Assembly: GCA_905183005.1 (NCBI GenBank)
Contig: CAJJDO010000074.1
Location: 186,001-250,000, forward strand
Reading direction: 5' to 3'
Length of the DNA stretch: 64,000 bases
Origin: Paramecium pentaurelia
Taxonomy: Eukaryota > Ciliophora > Oligohymenophorea > Peniculida > Parameciidae
The notes beneath the pieces are model-generated. The model saw only the letters and a list, made by a program, of their open reading frames with translations, did not search any database and was not told the origin of the DNA. The first letter of the stretch is position 1. Each line of letters begins with the position of its first letter. The position numbers and the translations under genes are program-made. Below, one piece after another: positions 41,302-52,108 of this stretch.

Positions 41302-43175
41302 TCAAAATAACAATAACTCAGCAAATCTTATTAAAGATGGAATCAAAGCACCATTTAAGTAATAAAATAAATAAACTCCAACTTCATTATAATTGATGAC
41401 CACTTATTTGTAAAATGCAAGCATTTAATCAAATCCAAAGTATGATAATATCTAGAAATATCCATATAAAAACAATAAATTGATTACATATGAGAATATA
41501 TCCCAGATTTTGAAATTAGCTATAATAAAATATTATATAATACGTTTAAATCTTAATGGTTAAATAAAGAAAAACCAAGGTCCTAAGAATATGGCAATAA
41601 AAGTAGCTATAGGTATGTGAACTATACCTGCATACATCATAACAAAACACACTTGAATCACTAATTCAACCCATAACCATTCTGCAACACTTTCTCTACG
41701 AGGTAATGAAAATTATCCAAATATCCATTTCCTAGAAGAATATATAATTATCAAATAAATCACTATGATCGTCAACATAATCGCAAAATATTAATCAAAA
41801 TAATCAAATTATTTATTATCCAAATAATTTAGTATATTTGGAATGAAACATAAAGTAAACCCCATAAATATTTCAATTATTGCTTTATGTGCAACCATAG
41901 AATTACTTCTACCCAATTCCTTTTTATCATCATTGAATAAATTAAAATGCCATCTACTATAAACAGATTTTATAGCAAAGATGGCACAACTCAATATAAC
42001 AAATACATAAGGCAAACAATAATTCTATATAGTCAATGTAAAACTTCTGTTTAATGGTATATAAAGTGTTGAACCAGAATGGATAAATTCATCATTTGCC
42101 ATTAAAGCCTTAATACTTGCTTCTCCAACCAATAATAACTTATTAGTAAGCAAAACTGAATCATCTTTATTTTAAGTATTATATCCTCTTAATGTTAATG
42201 AATATATTCCATATTTCATAATATAAGAATGTGCATCATGTAAATCTCCTTAAAACATCTCAATCTAATTTGAAAAGTAAGGGTCCATAAATAAAAATCT
42301 TTTAGATGGTATTTAATAAATGGAATCTAATTGTAATAATTTCCAATATGATCTTATTTCCTTTTCTAAGTATTTTTCAAGTTATTACATCCAATAATAA
42401 TTAGATTCTGTAAATTAATATTAAAAATTTTGTTTTTCCATAATCATATTAATACTATTATAATAATCTCTATCTGAAACTTTGCCATTCAATCCAAACA
42501 CTTTTAATGCAATAGAATCAAATTTATCATCAATATTAATATTAATCGAAGATCTAATAGTTCCAGATCTTGGCATAAAGGATACTCCCTAAGGGTTTAC
42601 ATATTCTTCTAAAAATGCTGTTATTCCTTAACCATATCTTTTATATTTTGTATGATAGCCAACAAATATTATATCTCTAGATAAATAATTGATTTCTAAG
42701 AATAGTCATATTTTTTAATACAATCTGATTAATATAATTTAATTAGTGCCAACACATATGCAATACTTCTAATTTTTATATTAGGATATTCATCATTATA
42801 TTCAAATGATATCAAACTGCATTCATAATCAGGACTTCTTGGTGCTTTCAATTTTGCTATTATATTTTTGTATTTCTCCTAATAAAATGTTTCCAAACCC
42901 AAATTACTGAGTTTTTCCATCATTAATTAATTTATATCTCTTGTCTTCCCAAATTCTTTCATATATTATTCAGCAGCCAAACTTAAAGTTTAAGCTAACT
43001 AATTATTTATTTCAACATGAATTAATTGACTTCCATCAAATGAATTCCTATCTGAATTTGAAGATACTACAAAGAGTAGATATATTCCATAAATAAATGT
43101 AAATGGAAATATTACTACCAATACTTTCCAGAGTTTCCATTTAATTAACAATTAATATCCTAAGTCTTTAAACAT
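41302..43175 (-). CDS. GPAA1: GPI transamidase component GAA1-like (about 607 aa)
   Basis: GAA1/GPAA1 is the ER subunit that helps attach GPI anchors to proteins. An N-terminal membrane helix (KVLVVIFPFTFIYGIYLLF) precedes a lumenal domain with GAA1-type motifs: IIFVGYHTKYKRYGQGITAF, SGTIRSSININIDD, VFGLNGKVSDRDYYNSIN, then HDAHSYIMKYGIYSLTLRGY. The order and wording match the GAA1 stretches RAGTIQAAL, GLNGQLPNLDL and EALTLRG. Several membrane helices follow. Introns of 26 nt near 42700 and probably 24 nt at 41520-41543. Paramecium covers its surface with GPI-anchored proteins, so the gene fits. No sequence search could be run, and the identity to GAA1 is moderate. Confidence 0.78.
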
Positions 43176-43210
43176 ATTTATATTAATAATTGAGTTTATA
43201 TTAAGTAAAT

Positions 43211-43913
43211 TCAATAAGCTTTTTATTTCACTCTCAATTAATGTCTAAATTGATCTAGTTTACTACTAAAATCATCTAATCTTGAAGATGATTTAGTGCT
43301 TAATGTATTTATTTTATTATAATTCTACTTCGCTGGAGTACTTATATTATTGTAATTTGACAAAGCAGAACTTGGCCTGTAATTTTATATATCCAATTTA
43401 AATGAATTTAATGATAATTATTGATCTTGATTTTACAATTTCCTTTCAAAATCTTTTAATTATTTCATAAATCCAGAATTTGGACTCACAATCCTTCTTT
43501 TACTTTGGATATGAAGCATTGTCTAATTAACACTCCAATTATATTTCTGCATCATATATGCAGCTACAATTGCAGCAGATCTAGATATTCCAGCATAACA
43601 ATGTATCAACACATTGGTTTTTTTACTTTAATTCTCTATAAATCTTATACTTTAATCAAAATATTTATGTAGAGGAAAGTCTTCTGAATCCTCAGCCATA
43701 ATCCACTAAATTTATTGATAAAATATTTACTAATTTTTAGGCTCCTTAAACAGGAACAGATTAATCTAATATTTACAATACAGCTCCAATTTTATGTTAA
43801 TTGAGTAATTGTGAGTCTTAGGCTGCATCCACATTTCCTAAGTATATACCTCCACAACCATTAAGTGGAGCAACAATACAATTCATTGGCAAACAATAGT
43901 TATTAACGAACAT
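43211..43913 (-). CDS. Dual-specificity protein phosphatase (225 aa)
   Basis: The cysteine-phosphatase signature HCYAGISRSA (H-C-x5-R) is intact, with the preceding general-acid region LWIMAEDSEDFPL and the substrate-fold start GGIYLGNVDAAQD. The catalytic domain spans residues 15-155. A Ser-rich C-terminal tail (STPAKQNYNKINTLSTKSSS) may be regulatory. Intron 43706-43730 (25 nt). The ATP-independent DSP fold removes phosphate from Ser/Thr and Tyr, usually of MAP kinases; the target is not determinable here. It is convergent with nothing and lies 35 bp from the GAA1 gene. Confidence 0.9.
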
Positions 43914-44034
43914 ATTTTAATAAACAAAATTAATTATTTAATTAAAGATATTAAAATAAATAGTTAAAAATAATAGTATTATTGAATTTTATTTTTGATA
44001 AATCAATATATTTAGTTAATTTTACTTAATAAAG

Positions 44035-45572
44035 TCATTAAGCAACAAAAACTTTTTATTGGACTGTTTTATAAGTTTCATCTTCATCTACTGGTATTTT
44101 AGATTCTATTTGAATTTTTCTATTTAAATATATCCTTCTAATACAAAATATCAATATAATTATGATTATAGATATAATAAATACAGCTATTACTCCAACA
44201 GATTCATATGCTTAAAAATATATATTTTTAATATACCAAATTCTTAATCGATATCTATAGGAGGTGGATATCTGTTTTTTAATGTTATATTAGATTAATT
44301 TAATTCTTTTAAAAACAAATCATCAGCAGTGAAATTATGTTTAAGATTATCTGATGAACAATTACTTCTTACAAACGTCAGAGTTTAATTTTCTTTGTCA
44401 AAACCTATATCCCAATTTCTCATCCATACCTAACCTAAAAATACTTTTCTATTTCCATAATATTCTTAAACAGGTAAACAATAAGCATCATCTTAGTTAA
44501 TACTTTTAGTTAAATAATCTTTTGGTGTCCAATCCAAGATAAAATTATTATCCATTACAAATTAGTAAGTTGGAAAAAATGAAATAAATTATTCATATGA
44601 TCCATGAAGTGTTTTATTATAAACATAGCATGCAGTATCTTCAAAATATTCCATGTTAGGACAATTAGGAGAATCACATACAAAAACATTAACTAATTCT
44701 CTTGTCACATGAGGATGAGCATAAATAATTGTACATCCAGAACATATAAAAGTACCTTCTCCTGCTTATAAATCTGAACCAGGTAAAATAGTTTTATTAT
44801 TAACTCTAATTTCTGAAATTTTTATTACATATTTTGGCTTATTTTAAGTAGGAAAGTAATTAATTGTATAATAAGTACTATTTTTCTGATGTCTACTAAA
44901 ATCATATTATCCTATTGTCATATAACCATTAATTCTTCCTATACAAATAGAAAAGAATAGTTTCATTCCATTTTCTTGATCATGAATATCATCTACAATA
45001 TTAGGGAATGCAAGAATAGTGTTTGTCTTTGGAGACAATCCCAATATTCCATTTGCCAATTAAGTTTTGAATAAATATGTTTCTCTAGTAGTACACCCAA
45101 AAACACTTCTAACACTTCTATCTTTTTTTGAGATTGATTCATTCTATGATGTCTTAGCCTCCATCAATAAATCCCCAAAAATCACTTGATCATTTACATA
45201 GAACCCTTCTAGATATGATCCTTCAGAATAAGAAATCGAAAAAATGCATTATTTATTTAAACATTTAAAACAGGAGCATTCTCCAAATGAGCTATTGCAA
45301 TCTAACTCTTTATATGTTGATGAATTCGTTCTATTATAGTATTAATCTACATGATTTCCACATTATGATGTTGAATCACAAGCATCACAAGGAAATGCTG
45401 TTATTTAGCTTGCAGTATCTATTATAACAGATTGTTTTTGTGGAGGATTGCCAACATAAATGTTAACATAATAATATCCTAAATCTGAACTTCCATAAAG
45501 GACAGAAGTGTGAATAGGATCATCATCTTATCCAAGTACATAAAGTAACTAGAGTATAAAAATGATAAACAT
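44035..45572 (-). CDS. Plasmepsin V-like aspartyl-protease-fold membrane protein, probably inactive (503 aa)
   Basis: Pepsin-fold protein with signal peptide (MFIIFILQLLYVLG), C-terminal membrane helix (VGVIAVFIISIIIIILIFCI) and cytosolic tail. The fold starts YYYVNIYVGNPPQKQSVIID. A Cys-rich insert (FPCDACDSTSQCG ... CSCFKCLNKQC) and the phrase SYSEGSYLEGFYVNDQVIF match plasmepsin V and nepenthesin-like enzymes. The first catalytic site reads IIDTASQ rather than DTGS. The second, expected as DSGT, reads FICSGCTIIYAHPHV: the Asp is replaced by Cys. Without the second Asp, normal catalysis is not expected. One 26-nt intron, 44211-44236. The 504-codon frame is intact, so this is not simple decay. 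Confidence 0.85.
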
Positions 45573-45784
45573 ATAAAATTTAATGAATAAATATTCTTTA
45601 AATTTAGACAAAATCCCACTTTCTAATAGAATCTAATATATCTATCAAAATAAAATAAAAATAGTAATTTTCTTATTTAATATGATAAAAATATCACATT
45701 ACCATTTGATTTGAAGAAATTATATGATTTATAATATTGTATACTTATATACTACATAATTTATATGTACTAATAAAAAATGTA

Positions 45785-46174
45785 TCATTATTATGTTAAG
45801 ATATCAGAATCTCCTGCATCAATGATGGCTAAACTTGAGCATCTGTGTAATTTACCACATGCGGTACCTAAAATAAGATAAAATCACTCATGCCCATAAA
45901 CTCAATTAGGAAGAGCTAAGCCTCCCAATTAAACCCCCGTACCTAAATCAACGTTGTTTCCTTAATATAAAACAATGGTAATCTAAGCCAACATGGCATA
46001 GTATTCAATTTGAGTCTTTCTGATTGTTGGACAATTGTTTGAAATGAATACAAGCTTGGCAGTTCCATTTCTAATGGACTTCAAGGTTTATTTATAACCC
46101 ATTGTGATTTTTCCTGATCTAACAACCAATTAGAGTTTTTAATTCACACTCTCTTAAGCAACATTCTTGACCAT
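45785..46174 (-). CDS. RPL30: Cytosolic ribosomal protein eL30 (104 aa)
   Basis: Large-subunit protein L30e. The start MVKNVAQESVNQKLQLVVRS, SGKITMGYKQTLKSIRNGTA, LVFISNNCPTIRKTQIEYYA and the end NNVDLGTACGKLHRC and SLAIIDAGDSDIL are diagnostic. The length equals the yeast protein (105 aa). The DNA is richer in G and C than its neighbours, as expected of a highly expressed gene. A single intron, 45868-45942, falls within the LGT codons (after the G of Gly). At 75 nt it is more than twice as long as any other placed intron here. Retention gives a TGA after 14 codons. Confidence 0.96.
45868..45942 (-). promoter_or_regulatory. 75-nt RPL30 intron with hairpin near the 5' splice site
   Basis: The intron begins GTACGGGGG and ends TTATTTTAG. 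From its nucleotide 13 a 10-bp stem forms (AATTGGGAGG with CTTCCTAATT, two G-U pairs), with a 7-nt loop, CTTAGCT. The intron is less AT-rich than the other introns. In yeast, L30 binds a kink-turn at the 5' splice site of its own transcript and blocks splicing. A similar autoregulatory element is proposed here; the k-turn itself is not demonstrated. Confidence 0.5.
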
Positions 46175-46743
46175 TTTAAAATTAATTTAAAAATTTTAAT
46201 ATCATAATTTTGTAATTATTGCTCTTATTTTCTCTAATTTTATTCTTTTAATAAATATATTGTTACTATTCCTTAAATATTTCCTAAGTTTTTTAAACTG
46301 GTTCTTATTAGAATGACTAAGTATGCTAGTACATAATTTAAATTTATGTATATATATTCATTTTATTATTTATATTAATTCATTACTATATATGATCAAT
46401 AAAATAAAAGATTCCTTCAAGGAAATAATCTTCTAAATACCAATAACCATAAATATTCAATCTCATATAAAAAAAAATAAGTTAAATCAATTATTAATGT
46501 CTATTACAAATTTTAGTATTAATAAATAATATAATATAGTTTACAATTTTCTTCATTTTCTAAAAAAACATTAATTAACCAACATCTTAATTTCTTCAAA
46601 TGCTTTATCTTAGCATTTTTAAATTGTTAGTGTAGTTTAGTTTAATATTTATTTCAAATGTAAGTTTTTATTATTAAATATCATTATACATAAACTATGG
46701 TACAATAGTTGTGTTTTATTTAATAAATTAAAATTCTAAAATA
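46175..46743. other. Divergent spacer between RPL30 and the Sec7 gene
   Basis: No coding region or RNA gene seen. The RPL30 side (46175-46330) holds T-rich tracts, as seen upstream of ribosomal-protein genes. This is the longest intergenic spacer between two intact divergent genes in this window. It presumably carries the promoters of both. Confidence 0.5.
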
Positions 46744-49195
46744 ATGTTAGATGATGATGAAGATTAAGTTATCATAGTAGAAGAGGATTCTCCCAGAGAA
46801 AAAAGTAAACCAAATTAAAAGAAATAGTATGAGAGATAATAGAATAATACAGATAAGATATTAAATGGGAATAACCCTTTAATACAATAAATAACAATAT
46901 GTGAAAAGGCTGTTTAAGAGAGATTTCATATTGATTAGTTTATTACTAGATTTTCTAAGGATCAGAATAGTGTAATTAGAATAATAATTTAAATTTTAGG
47001 CTATTTAATATTTGATTGAGAATTAAGTGATTGAGAATACAAATGAAGATATAGCAAAAATTCTTATGACTACAAAAGGATTGAATAAGGATTCAATAAA
47101 TAAATATTTTTGTAAACCAGATCAAAAATATTAGGATATATTTGAAGCTTATTGTTAATTATTGAATTTAAAAGATAAAAGTTATTTAGATGCAATGAGA
47201 TTATTATTATAAAGATTTAGATTAGCAGGAGAAGCATAAATGGTAGATAGAGTAGTTAAAATATTTGCAAAAGTTTATAATTAATAAAATCCTGATGTAT
47301 TTAAATCAGAAGATGTACCATATGTATTGGCTTATTCATTCATAATGTTGTCTACTGATGCTGCCTCAACTAAAATATTAGCAAAGAATAAGATGACTAA
47401 AGAGCAATTTCTTAAAAATAATATTCCAGTATTTCCAGATATATCACCTAAATATTTTGAAGAAGTTTATGATTCCATAACTAAAGAACCATTTCAAACT
47501 ACTTTAGATTATTTAGAATAAATGTATAATCGTATGATTCTATGTAATGAAAAAATATAAGGAGAATAAATAACTAAATGGTTATAAGTAGCATTTGATT
47601 TAATGAAAGGATGCAATTTAGTTAAATATGGAAGATATAATGGTGGATAACCAAGAAAGTTTTTCTTAAGTAGTGATGAAAAGTAATTAATATAAATGAT
47701 TAAATTAGACGTATATGTTGGAGATCAATAAATAATGATAATGAACCAGCAAGATATATTAATATGAGTGATGTTCATGATATAGCATTGGGTTAAAATA
47801 CTACTGAAATTATGATTAAGAATAATATACCTCCAGAATTTGATATGTTTTGTTTTTCAATTATTACAATACATAGATCAGTTGATATCAAAGTAAATGA
47901 TTTGGAAATTAAATCAAAATGGATTAATTATTTAAGAGCTGTTATTATTAATCGTAGAGAAATGGAAGCAAAAAGAGCAGAAGAAAAATAAAGAAGATAA
48001 GAAAATGAAGAAAAGAGATCAGAAATATGGAAAAATGATATCTTACCATTTTGGCGTTCACATTGGGATTATGAACCTAATAAACCTTTAAATTATAAGA
48101 AATATATTAGTGTCAAAAAAGAAGAAGCTGTTTAAAAAGCATAAAATTAAGCCAATTCTGCTAGTGTTCTAGAAAGTTTATGTCGTTGTCTTAAAAAAAC
48201 TATTTCATTAAATCCTATCTAAAATAGATAATAAATATAAAATTAATAATATAGTAATCAATCAGAAATTAATAATGGTAGTAATATCTAATAAGAAATG
48301 ATTGTTTAAGGTAAAAAAAATAAGTCTATGTTACTTATGATTTTATGGAAACTTGGATTACCTGATTTTGCAAGAAGAACTTTATGGCCTATTATTATTG
48401 GTAATAATCTTAAGATCAGAGAAGAACTCTATTCTATTTTTGTTCGTAAAACTACAATTATTTAAGAAGGTATCACAATAATCAATTTCTAGCTATTAGA
48501 GGAGATATTGCAAGAGCAAAATAATAATATCCATTCATAAATGATGTTAAAGCTAAAGAATTATCAAATATTTTACATGCCTTTAGTAATTATAGACCAG
48601 ATTTTGGATATATACCAGATTTAATTGATATTGCAGTAGTTCTTATTAAGCATTTACAAGAATATGATTGTTTCTAAGCCTTAGTCAATCTTCTTCATTA
48701 ATATCATTTCCTAAGTGTTTTTTAAAATGATACTAGATAAATTGAATGGAGATTAAGATTCTTTGAAGAGAATTTATAAAGAATATTACCATTTGTATTC
48801 AGTCATCTTAAAGCCATTAAATTAGAAACTAAACTCTATTTAATGAAATGGTTCTTGAAAATTTATTTACATCAATTCAAATTTCCTATGCTTTCAAGAT
48901 TATGGGATAATTTCTTATTGGAAGGAGAAATCTATTTATTTAAAGTTGGAATTTGCTATTTGAAATATTTCTAAATAGAATTGAAAGTAATTAAATCTAT
49001 ATTAAAAATTAGATGAGTAATCTCGATGAAGTTGTACGTATTCTTACTAATTGGTAACCAGAAATTAATGAAGACTACTTTTTTATATAAATTGATGAAA
49101 TTCCAATAAAAGATGATGATTATACTAAGTTTTTAGAATAACAAAAGGCAGCTGTATTAAATACACAAATTCATTAAACATTAATTGAGTCTTGA
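46744..49195 (+). CDS. Sec7-PH-TBC fusion protein (782 aa)
   Basis: An Arf-GEF Sec7 domain (residues about 60-255) with the active-site loop RFRLAGEAQMVDR, whose Glu is the glutamic finger, and SFIMLSTDAAS. A PH-like domain follows (KYGRYNGGQPRKFFLSSDE, KSKWINYLRAVIINRR), then a basic linker and a TBC Rab-GAP domain (LGLPDFARRTLWPIIIGNN; IRGDIARAKQ with the Arg finger; LSRLWDNFLLEGE). The usual TBC Gln finger (YVQGM) reads GYIPDL here. Four introns: 46972-46999, 47683-47708, 48470-48492 and 48987-49012. The protein could couple Arf activation to Rab inactivation on one membrane. Sec7/TBC fusions are known from ciliates and a few other protists; no animal or plant counterpart is known to me. 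Confidence 0.9.
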
Positions 49196-49222
49196 TATTA
49201 ATTTTACACGTTTAATTAATTA

Positions 49223-50027
49223 ATGTTAATTCCTATTATTCTCTTCTTAACTTTAGTAAATTGCCAAGATAATCAAGATGGTATTGAATCAATATAGGAA
49301 ATATCTCCTGAAGAACAACTTAGATAGTTGTAAGAATAAAAACTAAAGAAAGAAAAAGATACAATTTATTATACATGTATTATTTTGGCCAGAATGCATT
49401 TGGGAAATTATGGTAGTGAACTTGTTGAAATTGTAGATAAGTGATTATTTATTATTAATTTTAGTTAAGCATCTAAAGAAGAACAATAAAATGTTTGGAT
49501 TAAATTATATACAACACATGCAATTTCATGTTCCAAATAACTCACCTATGATGAAAGTGTTTAAGTGTTATTATAAGTGAGATCAGAGGAATTTGATCAT
49601 TCAAGGTTACCTGCTTTATTTTCTGAAATCGATTTTAATTAATTCAGAAATGGTTCTTGGGAAAGAGAAATCAATGATTTAGAAAATACAGTGTGGAAAT
49701 ACATTGAAGTATTATTATTGTTTAAAATTATAGGATTTTGAATCTGCATTAGCAGAAGATTCAAACAAAAAAAAATAATAAGAAAGAGAGAGAGATGATG
49801 ATTATGATGATTTAGATCTAGAATATTTGAAGATTGCTGCTTAATAGTCAAAAGGGAAACATAGAACATTACATGATTATCAACCAAAAGTATAAAAAGC
49901 CAACTTTTCAGATATTCTATTTTTAATACTTGTATTTCTTTCCATAGGAGCAGGTATAATGTGGATTATTAGGAAATTAAGTACAGCTGATGAATAATAA
50001 AAAAAGAAGAAAACTAAACAGAATTGA
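49223..50027 (+). CDS. Type I ER-type membrane protein (251 aa)
   Basis: Signal peptide MLIPIILFLTLVNC followed by a helical lumenal domain (VLLQVRSEEFDHSRLPALFS) and an acidic stretch (ERDDDYDDLDLEYLK). One membrane helix (ILFLILVFLSIGAGIMWII) is followed by a Lys-rich tail ending KKKKTKQN, which suggests retention in the early secretory pathway. Introns 49441-49464 and 49709-49733 give 252 codons. It starts 27 bp after the Sec7-TBC stop. I recognise no family. Confidence 0.72.
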
Positions 50028-50139
50028 TTTGTTTTTGTATAATTTTTAAAGTATATTATTTAATAGTAATTAATATAATCAATGTAATTTAACATAACTT
50101 ATATAATTATTTTTTTGCACGTTGTAAATATTAATTTTT

Positions 50140-51745
50140 ATGAGCAAAATTTCTAAAGAAGCATTCGAATATCTTAATAAACTTAGATAAAATCCTTAAA
50201 TTGCTATCTCAAAGTTATAGGAACATCTAAAATTATTTAAAGGAAATATAGTATATAAACCAGGTGAAATTCCTTTACAAACTAATGAAGGACCAAAAGT
50301 TGTCAATGGTTTATTATATATGATATTTATATCTCAGAATGCATCTAGTTCTTATAGAATCAAAAGCCTGTAGGTCCATTAACTTGGAGTAATGGTTTGG
50401 AATGTGCAGCAAGAGATCATGTAAAAGATACAGGGCCTAAAGGTGTTACAGGCCATACTGGTACAGATGGATCATCTATGAGTGATAGAATTGAAAAATA
50501 TGGAGTGTGGAATGTGACAATAGGAGAAAATATTAGTTATGGTCAAACGACTGGTGAAGATGGTATGAAAATCCCTTTTATTTATATAGTCATAATCTAA
50601 TTGATTGTTGATGATGGAGTATCATCAAGAGGACATAGAAAAAATTGTTTTAAAGCAGAATTTGGAGCAGTTGGTATTTTTGACGGCGATCATAAATAAT
50701 TCAAAACTTAATGTGTTTTTGATTTTGCAGGAGCTTTCTAAGACAATGCTAGTTGTGGAAATTAATATTAAGGTAAAGCTAATTAAAAAGAAATAGGTCA
50801 AAGTGCTCCCATGTAATATAGAGAATAAGGAACCTTTGCAAAAGAATAATCAAAAGATCCTGATGACAAAATTGTCAGAGATGCTTATGATTATTTGAAT
50901 TAAGTTAGGTAAAATCCAACAATCCCCATACCTAAGTTATAAGAACTAATGAAGCTATTTAAGGGCAACGTACTTCATAAACCAGGTGAGATTCCATTAT
51001 AAACAATTGAAGGTACAAAAGTTATCTAAGGTATAAATAACAAATAATTATTTAGAATTAATAGTATTTTTATAAAAACAATAGCCTTTATAGCCTTTAA
51101 CATATGATAAGGGATTAGAACAAGCTTGTATTGATCATGTTAAGGATACAGGACCAAAGGGTGTTACAGGCCATACTGGTACAGATGGATCATCACTATC
51201 TGATAGAATTGAAAGATATGGAGAATGGAATGGCAAAATTGGAGAAAATATCAGCTATGGGCAAAAGAACGGATAAGATGTGATCATTTAATTATTAATT
51301 GATGATGGAGTAGGCACAAGAGGTCATAGAAAAAATTGTTTTAGTCCTGATTTCTTATTAGTTGGAATTGCAGTAGGAGATCATAAATAATATTAAACTT
51401 AATGTGTTTTTGATTTTGCAGGTGAATTTACTCAAAAAGGAGCTTAAGGTTATTAATCTAAAGCATCATAATAATTTTAAACCTAAAATATGAAAGATTA
51501 AATGAAAAGTATGATGTAAGGAGGCAAAGGTGGAAATGGTGATGCACTAAATCCATAAAATTAAGAAGAAGGTATAGTATTTTGTTACATTTATTTTAGA
51601 AAAACTACCTCCTGGTTGTGTTTCAGTTAGTACTTCAACTGCAGTCACTGTTAAGAATGGATAAAAAATTACAAAAATAACAAAGACATATAAGTTCAAG
51701 GATGGATAAACTAAAACATCAGTCTAAACTCTAACTGAAGGTTGA
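50140..51745 (+). CDS. Tandem CAP/SCP-domain protein (498 aa)
   Basis: Two CAP (SCP/PR-1-type) domains in a row. Each begins with a YLN-type helix (EYLNKLRQNPQ; DYLNQVRQNP), has the His-Gly motif GVTGHTGTDGSS, the metal-site region WNVTIGENISYG or WNGKIGENISYG, and the signature RGHRKNCF. The C-terminal 60 residues are Lys/Thr-rich (TVKNGQKITKITKTYKF). There is no clear signal peptide, so secretion is uncertain. Introns at 50309-50337, 50563-50589, 51031-51055 and 51572-51599; two of them sit at different points in each copy. CAP proteins bind sterols or act extracellularly, but the role here is unknown. Confidence 0.88.
50442..51194 (+). repeat. Internal duplication with a 35-bp identical core
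   Basis: The two CAP domains share long near-identical stretches. A 35-bp core is identical at 50442-50476 and 51160-51194, and the surrounding codons differ mainly at third positions. This fits either a recent duplication or gene conversion between the repeats. Confidence 0.8.
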
Positions 51746-51802
51746 TAGAAATATATATTAATAAATAGATATAAAGAAAATATTATAAAATTTACAAAAA
51801 AT

Positions 51803-51812
51803 AAAAAAAAAA
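51803..51812 (-). terminator. Pol III T-run terminator of U6
   Basis: Ten A on the plus strand, read as a T run at the 3' end of the U6 gene. This is the standard RNA polymerase III stop. Confidence 0.85.
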
Positions 51813-51910
51813 TGAGCTACCATCTCGCTTAATGCGTGTCATCCTTACGCAGGGGCCATGCTAATCTTCTCTGTTACGTTCCAATTTGACGGATGACCCC
51901 GAAGGGTTCC
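51809..51910 (-). ncRNA. RNU6: U6 spliceosomal snRNA
   Basis: The 5' hairpin (GGAACCCUUCGGGGUCAUCC) is followed by the catalytic ACAGAGA box and the conserved AGAUUAGCAUGGCCCCUGCG block. The 3' domain contains AAGGAUGACACGCA. The length is about 102 nt and the RNA ends in a T run, as in other eukaryotes. The AT-rich surroundings make this GC-richer RNA stand out. U6 catalyses splicing together with U2; it is transcribed by RNA polymerase III. Confidence 0.96.
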
Positions 51911-51930
51911 AATATAATTACATATTGATT

Positions 51931-51940
51931 AATTTATAAA
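51931..51940 (-). promoter_or_regulatory. TATA-like element upstream of U6
   Basis: TTTATAAATT lies 21-30 bp upstream of the predicted U6 start, the usual spacing for the TATA box of external pol III promoters. No upstream sequence element was recognised with confidence. Confidence 0.5.
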
Positions 51941-52108
51941 GTAGAAGCTTATATATAAATTATTTTATGGGTTTATTAAAAATAAGGCTATGTTAAAATC
52001 ACTACTTAAAACAAATAAATTGTGTCTTTATTTTTAATTAAAAGATGAATTGTTTTGTTTTGTTTTAATACTCATTATATTTGATATTTAACAAAATAAA
52101 ATTTCAAA

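Noticed and set aside
49639..49887. Minus-strand 82-codon ORF
   Set aside because: Antisense to the type I membrane protein gene at 49223-50027.
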